From: Saccoglossus kowalevskii
Taxonomy: Eukaryota > Hemichordata > Enteropneusta > Harrimaniidae
Direction: 5' to 3'
Assembly: GCF_000003605.2 (NCBI RefSeq)
Contig: NW_003156438.1
Coordinates: 1 to 41,101, forward strand
Length of the DNA: 41,101 nucleotides
Shown here: positions 32,778-41,101 of the stretch, piece by piece
Position numbering within the stretch: the stretch's first letter is position 1
How the letters are laid out: each line of letters starts with the position of its first letter
The notes under the pieces: generated by a model
Databases searched by the model: none
Told to the model about the DNA's origin: nothing
Seen by the model: the letters and a program-made list of their open reading frames with translations, nothing else
Made by a program: the position numbers and the translations under genes

Positions 32778-33739
32778 ATTCCACTTGAGGGTGTTTATTC
32801 TGTTCTACGTCATAGGGTTTTATGAACATCAACTGTACACACTAGTCCACTTGCGGGTGTTCATTCAGTTCTACGTCAATTGGTTATAAACATCAACTGT
32901 ACACACTAGTCCACTTGAGGGTGTTCATTCAGTTCTACGTCATAGGGTTATGAACATCAACTGTACACACTAGTCCACTTGAGTGTATTCATTCTGTTCT
33001 ACGTCATAGGATTATGTACATCAATTGTAAACACTAGTCCACTTGAGGGTGTTCATTCAGTTCTACGTCATAGGGTTATGAACATCAACTGTACACACTA
33101 GTCCACTTGAGTGTATTCATTCTGTTCTACGTCATAGGATTATGTACATCAATTGTAAACACTAGTCCACTTGAGGGTGTTCATTCTGTTCTACGTCATA
33201 GGGTTATCAACATTAACTGTACACACTAGTCCACTTGAGGGTGTTCATTCAGTTCTACGTCATATGGTTATGAACATCAACTGTACACACTAGTCTACTT
33301 GGGGGTGTTCATTCTGTTTTACGTCATAGGGTTATGAACATCAACTGTACACACTAGTCCATTTGAGGGTGTTTATTCAGTTTTACGTCATATGGTTATG
33401 AACATCAACTGTACACACTAGTCTACTTGAGAGTGTTCATTCTGTTCTACGTCATAGGGTTATAAACATCAACTGTAAACACTAGTCCACTTGGGGGTGT
33501 TCACTTTGTTCTACGTCATAGGGTTATGAACATCAACTGTAAACACTACTCCACTTGAGGGTGTTCATTTTATTCGACGTCATAGGGTTATGAACATCAA
33601 CGGTAAACACTAGTCCACTTAGGGGTGTTCATTCTGTTCTACGGCACAGGGTTATGAACATGAACTGTACACACTAGTTGACTTGAGGGTGTTCATTCTG
33701 TTCTACGTCATAGGGTTATGAACATCAACTGTACACACT
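32778..33739 (+). repeat. P block, copy 6 (15 units)
   Basis: 962 bp. CGTCAATTGG (32874) to GAGTGTATT (32981) is 107 bp, one unit short of the usual 171: the TTCAC / GGATTATG unit is lost. A two-unit (128 bp) stretch containing GAGTGTATT is then duplicated (second copy at 33109). The net change is one extra unit. CGACG is at 33575. Confidence 0.85.
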
Positions 33740-34251
33740 AGTCTGCCTGAATGTGTTCATTCTGTTCTACGTCATAGGGTTATGAACATCAACTGTAAAC
33801 ACCAGTCCACTTGATGGTGTTAATTTTGTTCTACGTCATAGGGTTATGAACATCAACTGTAAACATTAGTCCACTTAAGGGTGTTCATTTTGTTCTACGT
33901 CATAGGGTTATGAAACTCAACTGTAAACATTACTCCACTTAAGGGTGTTCATTCTGTTCTACGGCACAGGGCTATGAACATGAACTGTACACACTAGTTG
34001 ACTTGAGGGTGTTCATTCTGTTCTACGTCATAGGGTTATGAACATCAACTGTACACACTAGTCTGCTTGAAGGTGTTCATTCTGTTCTACGTCATAGGGT
34101 TATGAACATCAACTGTAAACACCAGTCCACTTGAGGGTGTTCATTTTGTTCTACGTCATAGGGTTATGAACATCAACTGTAAACACCAGTCCACTTGAGG
34201 GTGTTCATTTTGTTCTACGTCATAGGGTTATGAACATCAACTGTACACACT
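33740..34251 (+). repeat. R block, 8-unit form (512 bp)
   Basis: TGCCTGAATG (33744, a G to T change in this copy), GAAACTCAAC at 33912, GGGCTATG in the CGGCACAGGG unit, and the next ACTTCAC at 34252. Standard length and spacing. Confidence 0.88.
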
Positions 34252-34571
34252 ACTTCACTTGAGGGTATTCATTCTGTTCTATGTCATATGGATATGAACA
34301 TCAACTGTAAACACTACTTCACTTGAGGGTATTCATTCTGTTCTACGTCATAGGGTTATGAACATCTATTGTAAACACCAGTCCACTTGAGGGTTTTCGT
34401 TCTGTTCTACGTCATAGGGTTATCAACATTAACTGTACACACTAGTCCACTTGAGGGTGTTCATTCAGTTCTACGTCATATGGTTATGAACATCTACTGT
34501 ACACACTAGTCTACTTGGGGGTGTTCATTCTGTTCTACGTCATAGGGTTATGAACATCAACTGTACACACT
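34252..34571 (+). repeat. Q block, start only (5 units)
   Basis: TATGTCATATGGATATG, CATCTATTG, GGGTTTTCG, ATCAACATT, CATCTACTG and CTACTTGGGGG, as in the 15.2 kb copy. It then breaks off to a CTTGGGGTG / TTATAAACATCAGCTG unit. Confidence 0.75.
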
Positions 34572-35146
34572 AGTCCACTTGGGGTGTTCATTCAGTTCTA
34601 CGTCATAGGGTTATAAACATCAGCTGTACACACTAGTTCTCTTGAGGGTGTTCATTCAGTTCTACGTCATAGGGTTATGAACATCAATTGTAAACACTAG
34701 TCCGCTTGAGGGTGTTCATTCTGTTCTACGTCATAGGGTTATAAACATCAACTGTACACACTAGTTCACTTGAGGGTGTTCATTTTGTTCTACGTCATAG
34801 GGATATGAACATCAACTGTAAACACTACTTCACTTGAGGGTGTTCATTCTGTTCTACGGCACAGGGTTATGAACATCAACTGTACACACTAGTTGACTTG
34901 AGAGTGTTCATTCTGTTCTGCGTCATAGGGTTATGAACATCAACTGTACACACTAGTCTACTTGAAGGTGTTCATTCTGTTTTACGTCATAGGTTTATGA
35001 ACATCAACTGTAAACACCAGTCCACTTGAGGGTGTTCATTTTGTTCTACGTCATAGGGATATGAACATCAACTGTAAACACCAGTCCACTTGAGGGTGTT
35101 CATTTTGTTCTACGTCATAGGGTTATGAACATCAACTGTACACACT
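34572..35146 (+). repeat. Mixed units
   Basis: Nine units, including AGTTCTCTTG, AGTCCGCTTG, GGGATATG, CGGCACAGGG, TTCTGCGTC (an A to G change next to the CpG) and TTTTACGTC with GGTTTATG. Part resembles 11.2-11.4 kb (the ACTTCAC / CGGCACAGGG fusion). No block is assigned. Confidence 0.55.
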
Positions 35147-35722
35147 ACTTCACTTGAGGGTATTCATTCTGTTCTATGTCATAGGGTTATGAACATCTAT
35201 TGTAAACACTAGTCCACTTGAGGGTTTTCATTCTGTTCTACGTCATAGGGTTATCAACATTAACTGTACACACTAGTCCACTTGAGGGTGTTCATTCAGT
35301 TCTACGTCATATGGTTATGAACATCTACTGTACACACTAGTCTACTTCGGGGTGTTCATTCTGTTCTACGTCATAGGGTTATGAACATCAACTGTACACA
35401 CTAGTCCACTTGAGGGTGTTCATTCAGTTCTACATCATATGGTTATGAACATCAACTGTACACACTAGTCTACTTGAGGGTGTTCATTCTGTTCTACGTC
35501 ATAGGGTTATAAACATCAACTGTAAACACTAGCCCACTTGGGGTTGTTCATTCTGTTCTTCGTCATAGGGTTATGAACATCAACTGTACATGCTAGTCTA
35601 CTTGAAGGTGTTCATTCTGTTCTACGTCATAGGGTTATGAACATCAACTGTAAACACCAGTCCACTTGAGGGTGTTCATTTTGTTCTACGTCATAGGGTT
35701 ATGAACATCAACTGTTCACACT
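35147..35722 (+). repeat. Q block (9 units)
   Basis: A TATGTCATAGGG / CATCTATTG fusion unit, GGGTTTTC, ATCAACATT, CATCTACTG, CTACTTCGGGG, TACATCATATGG, AGCCCACTTG / CTTCGTCATA (35558, 411 bp in), CATGCTAG (CACG changed to CATG), CCAGTCC and GTTCACACTAG. It joins P at a TTCACTTTG unit. Confidence 0.78.
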
Positions 35723-35978
35723 AGTTCACTTGAGGGTGTTCACTTTGTTCTACGTCATAGGGTTATGAACATCAACTGTAAACACTACTCCACTTGAGGG
35801 TGTTCATTTTATTCGACGTCATAGGGTTATGAACATCAACGGTAAACACTAGTCCACTTAGGGGTGTTCATTCTGTTCTACGGCACAGGGTTATGAACAT
35901 GAACTGTACACACTAGTTGACTTGAGGGTGTTCATTCTGTTCTACGTCATAGTGTTATGAACATCAACTGTACACACT
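35723..35978 (+). repeat. P block, right fragment (4 units)
   Basis: TTCACTTTG, ATTCGACG (35814), TTAGGGGTG with CGGCACAGGG, and GTTGACTTG, the last four units of P, followed by R as expected. The Q to P crossover is within the GAGGGTGTTCA stretch of the first unit. Confidence 0.8.
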
Positions 35979-36490
35979 AGTCTGCCTGAAGGTGTTCGTT
36001 CTGTTCTACGTCATAGGGTTATGAACATCAACTGTAAACACCAGTCCACTTGATGGTGTTAATTTTGTTCTACGTCATAGGGTTATGAACATCAACTGTA
36101 AACATTAGTCCACTTAAGGGTGTTCATTTTGTTCTACGTCATAGGGTTATGAAACTCAACTGTAAACATTACTCCACTTAAGGGTGTTCATTCTGTTCTA
36201 CGGCACAGGGTTATGAACATGAACTGTACACACTAGTTGACTTGAGGGTGTTCATTCTGTTCTACGTCATAGGGTTATGAACATCAACTGTACACACTAG
36301 TCTGCTTGAAGGTGTTCATTCTGTTCTACGTCATAGAGTTATGAACATCAACTGTAAACACCAGTCCACTTGAGGGTGTTCATTTTGTTCTACGTCATAG
36401 GGTTATGAACATCAACTGTAAACACCAGTCCACTTGAGGGTGTTCATTTTGTTCTACGTCATAGGGTTATGAACATCAACTGTACACACT
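35979..36490 (+). repeat. R block, 8-unit form (512 bp)
   Basis: TGCCTGAAGG at 35983, GAAACTCAAC at 36151, next ACTTCAC at 36491. Private changes are GGTGTTCGTT in the first unit and CATAGAG in the TGCTTGAAGG unit. Confidence 0.88.
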
Positions 36491-37316
36491 ACTTCACTTG
36501 AGGGTATTCATTCTGTTCTATGTCATATGGATATGAACATCAACTGTAAACACTACTTCACTTGAGGGTATTCATTCTGTTCTACGTCATAGGGTTATGA
36601 ACATCTATTGTAAACACTAGTCCACTTGAGGGTTTTCATTCTGTTCTACGTCATAGGGTTATCAACATTAACTGTACACACTAGTTTACTTGGGGGTGTT
36701 CATTCTGTTCTACGTCATAGGGTTATGAACATCAACTGTACACACTAGTCCACTTGAGGGTGTTCATTCAGTTCTACATCATATGGTTATGAACATCAAC
36801 TGTACACACTAGTCTACTTGAGGGTGTTCATTCTGTTCTACGTCATAGGGTTATAAACATCAACTGTAAACACTAGCCCACTTGGGGTTGTTCATTCTGT
36901 TCTTCGTCATAGGGTTATGGACATCAACTGTACACGCTAGTCTACTTGAAGGTGTTCATTCTGTTCTACGTCATAGGGTTATGAACATCAACTGTAAACA
37001 CCAGTCCACTTGAGGGTGTTCATTTTGTTCTACGTCATAGGAATATGAACATCAGCTGCAAACACTACTTCACTTGAGGGTATTCATTCTGTTCTACGTC
37101 ATAGGCTAATAAACATCAACTGTACACACTTGAGGGTGTTTATTCTGTTCTATGTCATAGGGTTTTATGAACATCAGCTGTACGCACTAGTTCACTTGAG
37201 CGTGTTCATTCAGTTCTACGTCATATGGTTATGAACATCAACTGTACACACTAGTCTACTTGGGGGTGTTCATTCTGTTCTACGTCATAGGGTTATGAAC
37301 ATCAACTGTACACACT
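36491..37316 (+). repeat. Q block with a 56-bp unit
   Basis: Same order as 3,726-4,560 at an offset of 32,765 bp, with CTTCGTCATA at 36902, GGAATATG at 37041, and GAGCGTG at 37201. The offset falls by 8 after about 37,130, where CACACTTGAGGG replaces CACACTATTCCACTTGAGGG. It joins P copy 7 at TGCGGG. Confidence 0.82.
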
Positions 37317-38084
37317 AGTCCACTTGCGGGTGTTCATTCAGTTCTACGTCAATTGGTTATAAACATCAGCTGTACACACTAGTTCACTTGAGGGTGTTCA
37401 TTCAGTTCTACGTCATAGGATTATGATCATCAACTGTACACACTAGTCCACTTGAGGGTGTTCATTCAGTTCTACGTCATAGGGTTATGAACATCAACTG
37501 TACACACTAGTCCACTTGAGTGTATTCATTCTGTTCTACGTCATAGGGTTATGTACATCAATTGTAAACACTAGTCCACTTGAGGGTGTTCATTCTGTTC
37601 TACGTCATAGGGTTATCAACATTAACTGTACACACTAGTCCACTTGAGGGTGTTCATTCAGTTCTACGTCATATGGTTATGAACATCAACTGTACACACT
37701 AGTCTACTTGGGGGTGTTCATTCTGTTTTACGTCATAGGGTTATGAACATCAACTGTACACACTAGTCCATTTGAGGGTGTTTATTCAGTTCTACGTCAT
37801 ATGGTTATGAACATCAACTGTACACACTAGTCTACTTGAGAGTGTTCATTCTGTTCTACGTCATAGGGTTATAAACATCAACTGTAAACACTAGTCCACT
37901 TGGGGGTGTTCACTTTGTTCTACGTCATAGGGTTATGAACATCAACTGTAAACACTACTCCACTTGAGGGTGTTCATTTTATTCAACGTCATAGGGTTAT
38001 GAACATCAACGGTAAACACTAGTCCACTTAGGGGTGTTCATTCTGTTCTACGGCACAGGGTTATGAACATGAACTGTACACACT
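37317..38084 (+). repeat. P block, copy 7 (12 units)
   Basis: Starts at the TGCGGG / CGTCAATTGG unit (37347), lacking the first 66-bp unit, and ends without the GTTGACTTG unit. GATCATC is at 37425 and GAGTGTATT at 37518. The CGACG marker is changed to CAACG (37984), a CpG to CpA change. R follows. Confidence 0.83.
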
Positions 38085-38404
38085 AGTCTGCCTGAAGGTG
38101 TTCATTCTGTTCTACGTCATAGGGTTATGAACATCAACTGTAAACACCAGTCCACTTGATGGTGTTCATTTTGTTCTACGTCATAGGGTTATGAACATCA
38201 ACTGTACACACTAGTCTGCCTGAAGGTGTTCATTCTGTTCTACGTCATAGGGTTATGAACATCAACTGTAAACACCAGTCCACTTGATGGTGTTCATTTT
38301 GTTCTACGTCATAGGGTTATGAACATCAACTGTAAACACCAGTCCACTTGAGGGTGTTCATTTTGTTCTACGTCATAGGGTTATGAACATCAACTGTACA
38401 CACT
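38085..38404 (+). repeat. Degenerate R with a duplicated two-unit start
   Basis: The pair TGCCTGAAGG / CCAGTCCACTTGATGG occurs at 38089 and again 128 bp later at 38217. The units with TTAAGGG, GAAACTCAAC and CGGCACAGGG are missing. This gives five units where R has eight. Confidence 0.75.
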
Positions 38405-39040
38405 ACTTCACTTGAGGGTGTTCATTTTGTTCTACGTCATAGGGTTATGAACATCAACTGTACACACTACTTCACTTGAGGGTATTCATTCTGTTCTATG
38501 TCATATGGATATGAACATCAACTGTAAACACTACTTCACTTGAGGGTATTCATTCTGTTCTATGTCATAGGGTTATGAACATCTATTGTAAATACTAGTC
38601 CACTTGAGGGTTTTCATTCTGTTCTACGTCATAGGGTTATCAACATTAACTGTACACACTAGTCCACTTGAGGGTGTTCATTCAGTTCTACGTCATATGG
38701 TTATGAACATCTACTGTACACACTAGTCTACTTGGGGGTGTTCATTCTGTTCTACGTCATAGGGTTATGAACATCAACTCTACACACTAGTCCACTTGAG
38801 GGTGTTCATTCAGTTCTACATCATATGGTTATGAACATCAACTGTACACACTAGTCTACTTGAGGGTGTTCATTCTGTTCTACGTCATAGGGTTATAAAC
38901 ATCAACTGTAAACACTAGCCCACTTGGGGTTGTTCATTCTGTTCTTCGTCATAGGGTTATGAACATCAACTGTACATGCTAGTATACTTGAAGGTGTTCA
39001 TTTCTGTTTCTACGTCATAAGGGTTATGAACATCACTGTA
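38405..39040 (+). repeat. Q block ending in an insertion cluster
   Basis: ACTTCAC units, then TATGTCATATGGATATG (38469), CATCTATTG with GTAAATAC, GGGTTTTC, ATCAACATT, CATCTACTG, TACATCATATGG, and AGCCCACTTG / CTTCGTCATA (38944). GTAAATAC after CATCTATTG is shared with the start of the window (about 123). The end is disturbed by small insertions. Confidence 0.72.
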
Positions 39041-39050
39041 AACACAGTCC
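38985..39050 (+). other. Cluster of small insertions and deletions
   Basis: TTCATTTCTGTTTCTACG has two extra T, CATAAGGG an extra A, CATCACTG lacks an A and AAACACAGTCC lacks a base. It lies exactly at the Q/R join. It is comparable to the clusters at 26.96-27.08 and 29.75-29.95 kb, so an assembly patch is possible. Confidence 0.6.
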
Positions 39051-39301
39051 ACTTGATGGTGTTCATTTTGTTCTACGTCATAGGGTTATGAACATCAACT
39101 GTAAACATTAGTCCACTTAAGGGTGTTCATTTTGTTCTACGTCATAGGGTTATGAAACTCAACTGTAAACATTACTCCACTTAAGGGTGTTCATTCTGTT
39201 CTACGGCACAGGGTTATGAACATGAACTGTACACACTAGTTGACTTGAGGGTGTTCATTTTGTTCTACGTCATAGGGTTATGAACATCAACTGTACACAC
39301 T
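39041..39301 (+). repeat. R block, shortened form
   Basis: CTTGATGG, TTAAGGG, GAAACTCAAC (39154), CGGCACAGGG and a GTTGACTTG unit that ends in TTTTG. That last unit is a fusion, so TGCTTGAAGG and the two CCAGTCC units are lost (148 bp to the next ACTTCAC instead of 340, exactly three units). Confidence 0.78.
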
Positions 39302-40135
39302 ACTTCACTTGAGGGTATTCATTCTGTTCTATGTCATATGGATATGAACATCAACTGTAAACACTACTTCACTTGAGGGTATTCATTCTGTTCTACGTCA
39401 TAGGGTTATGAACATCTATTGTAAACACTAGTCCACTTGAGGGTTTTCATTCTGTTCTACGTCATAGGGTTATCAACATTAACTGTACACACTAGTCTAC
39501 TTGGGGGTGTTCATTCAGTTCTACATCATATGGTTATGAACATCAACTGTACACACTAGTCTACTTGAGGGTGTTCATTCTGTTCTACGTCATAGGGTTA
39601 TAAACATCAACTGTAAACACTAGCCCACTTGGGGTTGTTCATTCTGTTCTTCGTCATAGGGTTATGAACATCAACTGTACACGCTAGTCTACTTGAAGGT
39701 GTTCATTCTGTTCTACGTCATAGGGTTATGAACATCAACTGTAAACACCAGTCCACTTGAGGGTGTTCATTTTGTTCTACGTCATAGGAATATGAACATC
39801 AGCTGCAAACACTACTTCACTTGAGGGTATTCATTCTGTTCTACGTCATAGGCTAATAAACATCAACTGTACACACTATTCCACTTGAGGGTGTTTATTC
39901 TGTTCTACGTCATAGGGTTTTATGAACATCAGCTGTACGCACTAGTTCACTTGAGCGTGTTCATTCAGTTCTACGTCATATGGTTATGAACATCAACTGT
40001 ACACACTAGTCTACTTGGGGGTGTTCATTCTGTTCTACGTCATAGGGTTATGAACATCAACTGTACACACTAGTCCACTTGAGGGTGTTCATTCAGTTCT
40101 ATGTCATATGGTTATGAACATCAACTGTACACACT
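39302..40135 (+). repeat. Q block (13 units)
   Basis: Matches 36,491-37,316 at an offset of 2,811 bp at CATCTATTG and 2,747 from CTTCGTCATA (39649) on: one unit is lost by fusion of CTACTTGGGGG with the TACATCATATGG unit at about 39,490-39,530. GAGCGTG is at 39956. R follows directly. Confidence 0.83.
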
Positions 40136-40647
40136 AGTCTGCCTGAAGGTGTTCATTCTGTTCTACGTCATAGGGTTATGAACATCAACTGTAAACACCA
40201 GTCCACTTGATGGTGTTAATTTTGTTCTACGTCATAGGGTTATGAACATCAACTGTAAACATTAGTCCACTTAAGGGTGTTCATTTTGTTCTACGTCATA
40301 TGGTTATGAAACTCAACTGTAAACATTACTCCACTTAAGGGAGATCATTCTGTTCTACGGAACAGGGATATGAACATGAACTGTACACACTAGTTGACTT
40401 GAGGGTGTTCATTCTGTTCTACGTCATAGGGTTATGAACATCAACTGTACAGACTAGTCTGCTTGAAGGTGTTCATTCTGTTCTACGTCATAGGGTTATG
40501 AACATCAACTGTAAACACCAGTCCACTTGAGGGTGTTCATTTTGTTCTACGTCATAGGGTTATGAACATCAACTGTAAACACCAGTCCACTTGAGGGTGT
40601 TCATTTTGTTCTACGTCATAGGGTTATGAACATCAACTGTACACACT
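40136..40647 (+). repeat. R block, 8-unit form (512 bp)
   Basis: TGCCTGAAGG (40140), GAAACTCAAC (40308), next ACTTCAC (40648). It has private changes not seen in other copies: CATATGG before GAAACTC, GGGAGATCATTC, CGGAACAGGGATATG and GTACAGAC. Length and spacing are standard. Confidence 0.86.
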
Positions 40648-40815
40648 ACTTCACTTGAGGGTATTCATTCTGTTCTATGTCATATGGATATGAACATCAA
40701 CTGTAAACACTACTTCACTTGAGGGTATTCATTCTGTTCTACGTCATAGGGTTATGAACATCTATTGTAAACACTAGTCCACTTGAGGGTTTTCATTCTG
40801 TTCTACGTCATAGGG
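40648..40815 (+). repeat. Q block, start only
   Basis: TATGTCATATGGATATG, ACTTCAC / CATCTATTG and GGGTTTTC units, then a switch within the GTCATAGGGTTAT stretch to TTATAAAC units of S type. Confidence 0.72.
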
Positions 40816-41101
40816 TTATAAACATCAACTGTAAACACTAGTCCACTTGGGGGTGTTCACTTTGTTCTACGTCATAGGGTTATGAACATCAACTGTAAAC
40901 ACTACTCGACTTGAGGGTGTTCATTTTGTTCTACGTCATAGGGTTATGAACATCAACTGTAAACACTCGTCTTCTTGATTGTGTTCATTCAGTTCTACGT
41001 CTTAGGGTTATGAACATCGACTGTACACAACTAGTCCACTTGATGATGTTTCATTCTGTTCTACGTCACAGGGTTATGAACACTAACTGTACACACTAAT
41101 T
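40816..41101 (+). repeat. S block, copy 3, cut by the window edge
   Basis: TTATAAAC, TTGGGGGTG / TTCACTTTG, ACTCGACTTG, CTCGTCTTCTTGATTG, TTAGGGTTA (41002-41010), GATGATG and AACACTAAC, as at 3.4-3.7 and 11.9-12.2 kb. ACACAACTAG and GATGTTTCATT each contain one extra base near the end. Confidence 0.72.

Larger units (their letters stand above)
1..41101 (+). repeat. 64-bp satellite tandem array filling the whole window
   Basis: Units of 64 bp follow head to tail from the first base to the last (early unit boundaries recur at spacing 64, 64 and 66), about 642 units in one orientation. The consensus carries AGTCCACTTG at unit positions 1-10, TACGTCA at 29-35, TAGGGTTA at 36-43, TGTACA at 55-60 and ACTAGT across the unit junction. 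Length variants are 66 bp (extra TT in GGGTTTTATG), 63 bp (CTTGGGGTG for CTTGGGGGTG), and rare 34- and 56-bp forms. Composition is about 42% GC with one CpG per unit. Stops fall in all three frames of both strands, so the consensus has no open frame above about 30 codons. I saw no inverted unit, transposon or unique-sequence insert. Family and host are not recognised; a eukaryotic heterochromatic satellite is the natural reading. Confidence 0.98.

Noticed and set aside
1-41101. Protein-coding repeat (for example a long repetitive protein)
   Set aside because: The consensus has stops in all three frames on each strand within one unit, and the frame rotates because 64 is not divisible by 3. Open runs stay near 80 bases in the consensus.
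1-41101. CRISPR array
   Set aside because: There are no unique spacers: sequence between any two chosen repeats is itself repeated, and the period is continuous for 41 kb with no cas genes.
1-41101. True telomeric DNA
   Set aside because: TAGGGTTA occurs once per 64 bp and never as consecutive short telomere repeats.
1-41101. Inverted units or embedded transposons
   Set aside because: I looked for the reverse-complement signature (GATGTTCATAACCC) as a run of units and for breaks in the period; none was seen. All breaks are small indels or whole-unit changes.
1-41101. rRNA, tRNA or small RNA genes
   Set aside because: No stretch departs from the satellite pattern long enough to hold one.
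1-41101. Nucleosome phasing by three units (192 bp)
   Set aside because: Three units equal a typical nucleosome repeat length, but I see no three-unit variant periodicity that would support it; the blocks have 7, 8, 14, 16 and other unit numbers.

Overview
The whole 41.1 kb window is one uninterrupted tandem array of satellite DNA. The basic unit is 64 bp, so the window holds about 642 units, all in the same orientation. I found no gene, RNA gene, transposon or other unique sequence, and both edges cut the array, so its ends lie outside. Long satellite of this kind points to eukaryotic heterochromatin (centromeric, pericentromeric, subtelomeric or a large interstitial block). I do not recognise the monomer and cannot name a species. 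The consensus is about 42% GC with one CpG. It has stop codons in every frame on both strands; because 64 is not a multiple of 3, no consensus reading frame exceeds roughly 30 codons.

Unit phase used here: position 1 is the A of AGTCCACTTG. Landmarks are GGTGTTCAT (13-21), TACGTCA (29-35), TAGGGTTA (36-43), ATGAACATC (43-51), TGTACA (55-60) and ACTAGT across the junction (62 to 3). GGTGTTCAT and ATGAACATC are inverted copies and could form a 9-bp stem with a 21-nt loop in each unit.

The units are not interchangeable. Diagnostic variants recur in fixed order, which defines larger blocks, named here for convenience. P is a 14-unit, 898-bp block. R is an 8-unit block of exactly 512 bp. Q is a longer block that follows R. 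U precedes P. T carries a 34-bp truncated unit. V, W, X and S are other duplicated stretches. The recurring order is (U)-P-R-Q, seen most fully at about 31.9-34.6 kb and in shorter forms at 0.3-2.2, 13.9-16.4, 22.0-23.4 and 35.7-40.6 kb. Copies differ mostly by gain or loss of whole 64-bp units, the signature of unequal exchange; one patch near 22.65 kb looks like gene conversion.

Layout: P-R-Q (0.3-2.6 kb); P fragment and S (3.0-3.7); Q, X, Q, X (3.7-7.4); P (7.6-8.5); U-P (9.0-11.0); two strongly diverged units (11.06-11.19); X/S and mixed units (11.2-13.9); P-R-Q-R-Q (13.9-17.5); V-W-V (17.5-20.2); P-R and a 1,024-bp 16-unit repeat (22.0-24.8); X, Q, U, P fragment (25.1-28.3); three T blocks (28.3-31.6); U-P-R-Q (31.9-34.6); alternating Q, P and R blocks (35.1-40.6); Q start and S at the right edge. 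Several short clusters of single-base indels may be assembly errors. There is no evidence here of an encoded biological system; the interest lies in the repeat architecture and how it evolves.
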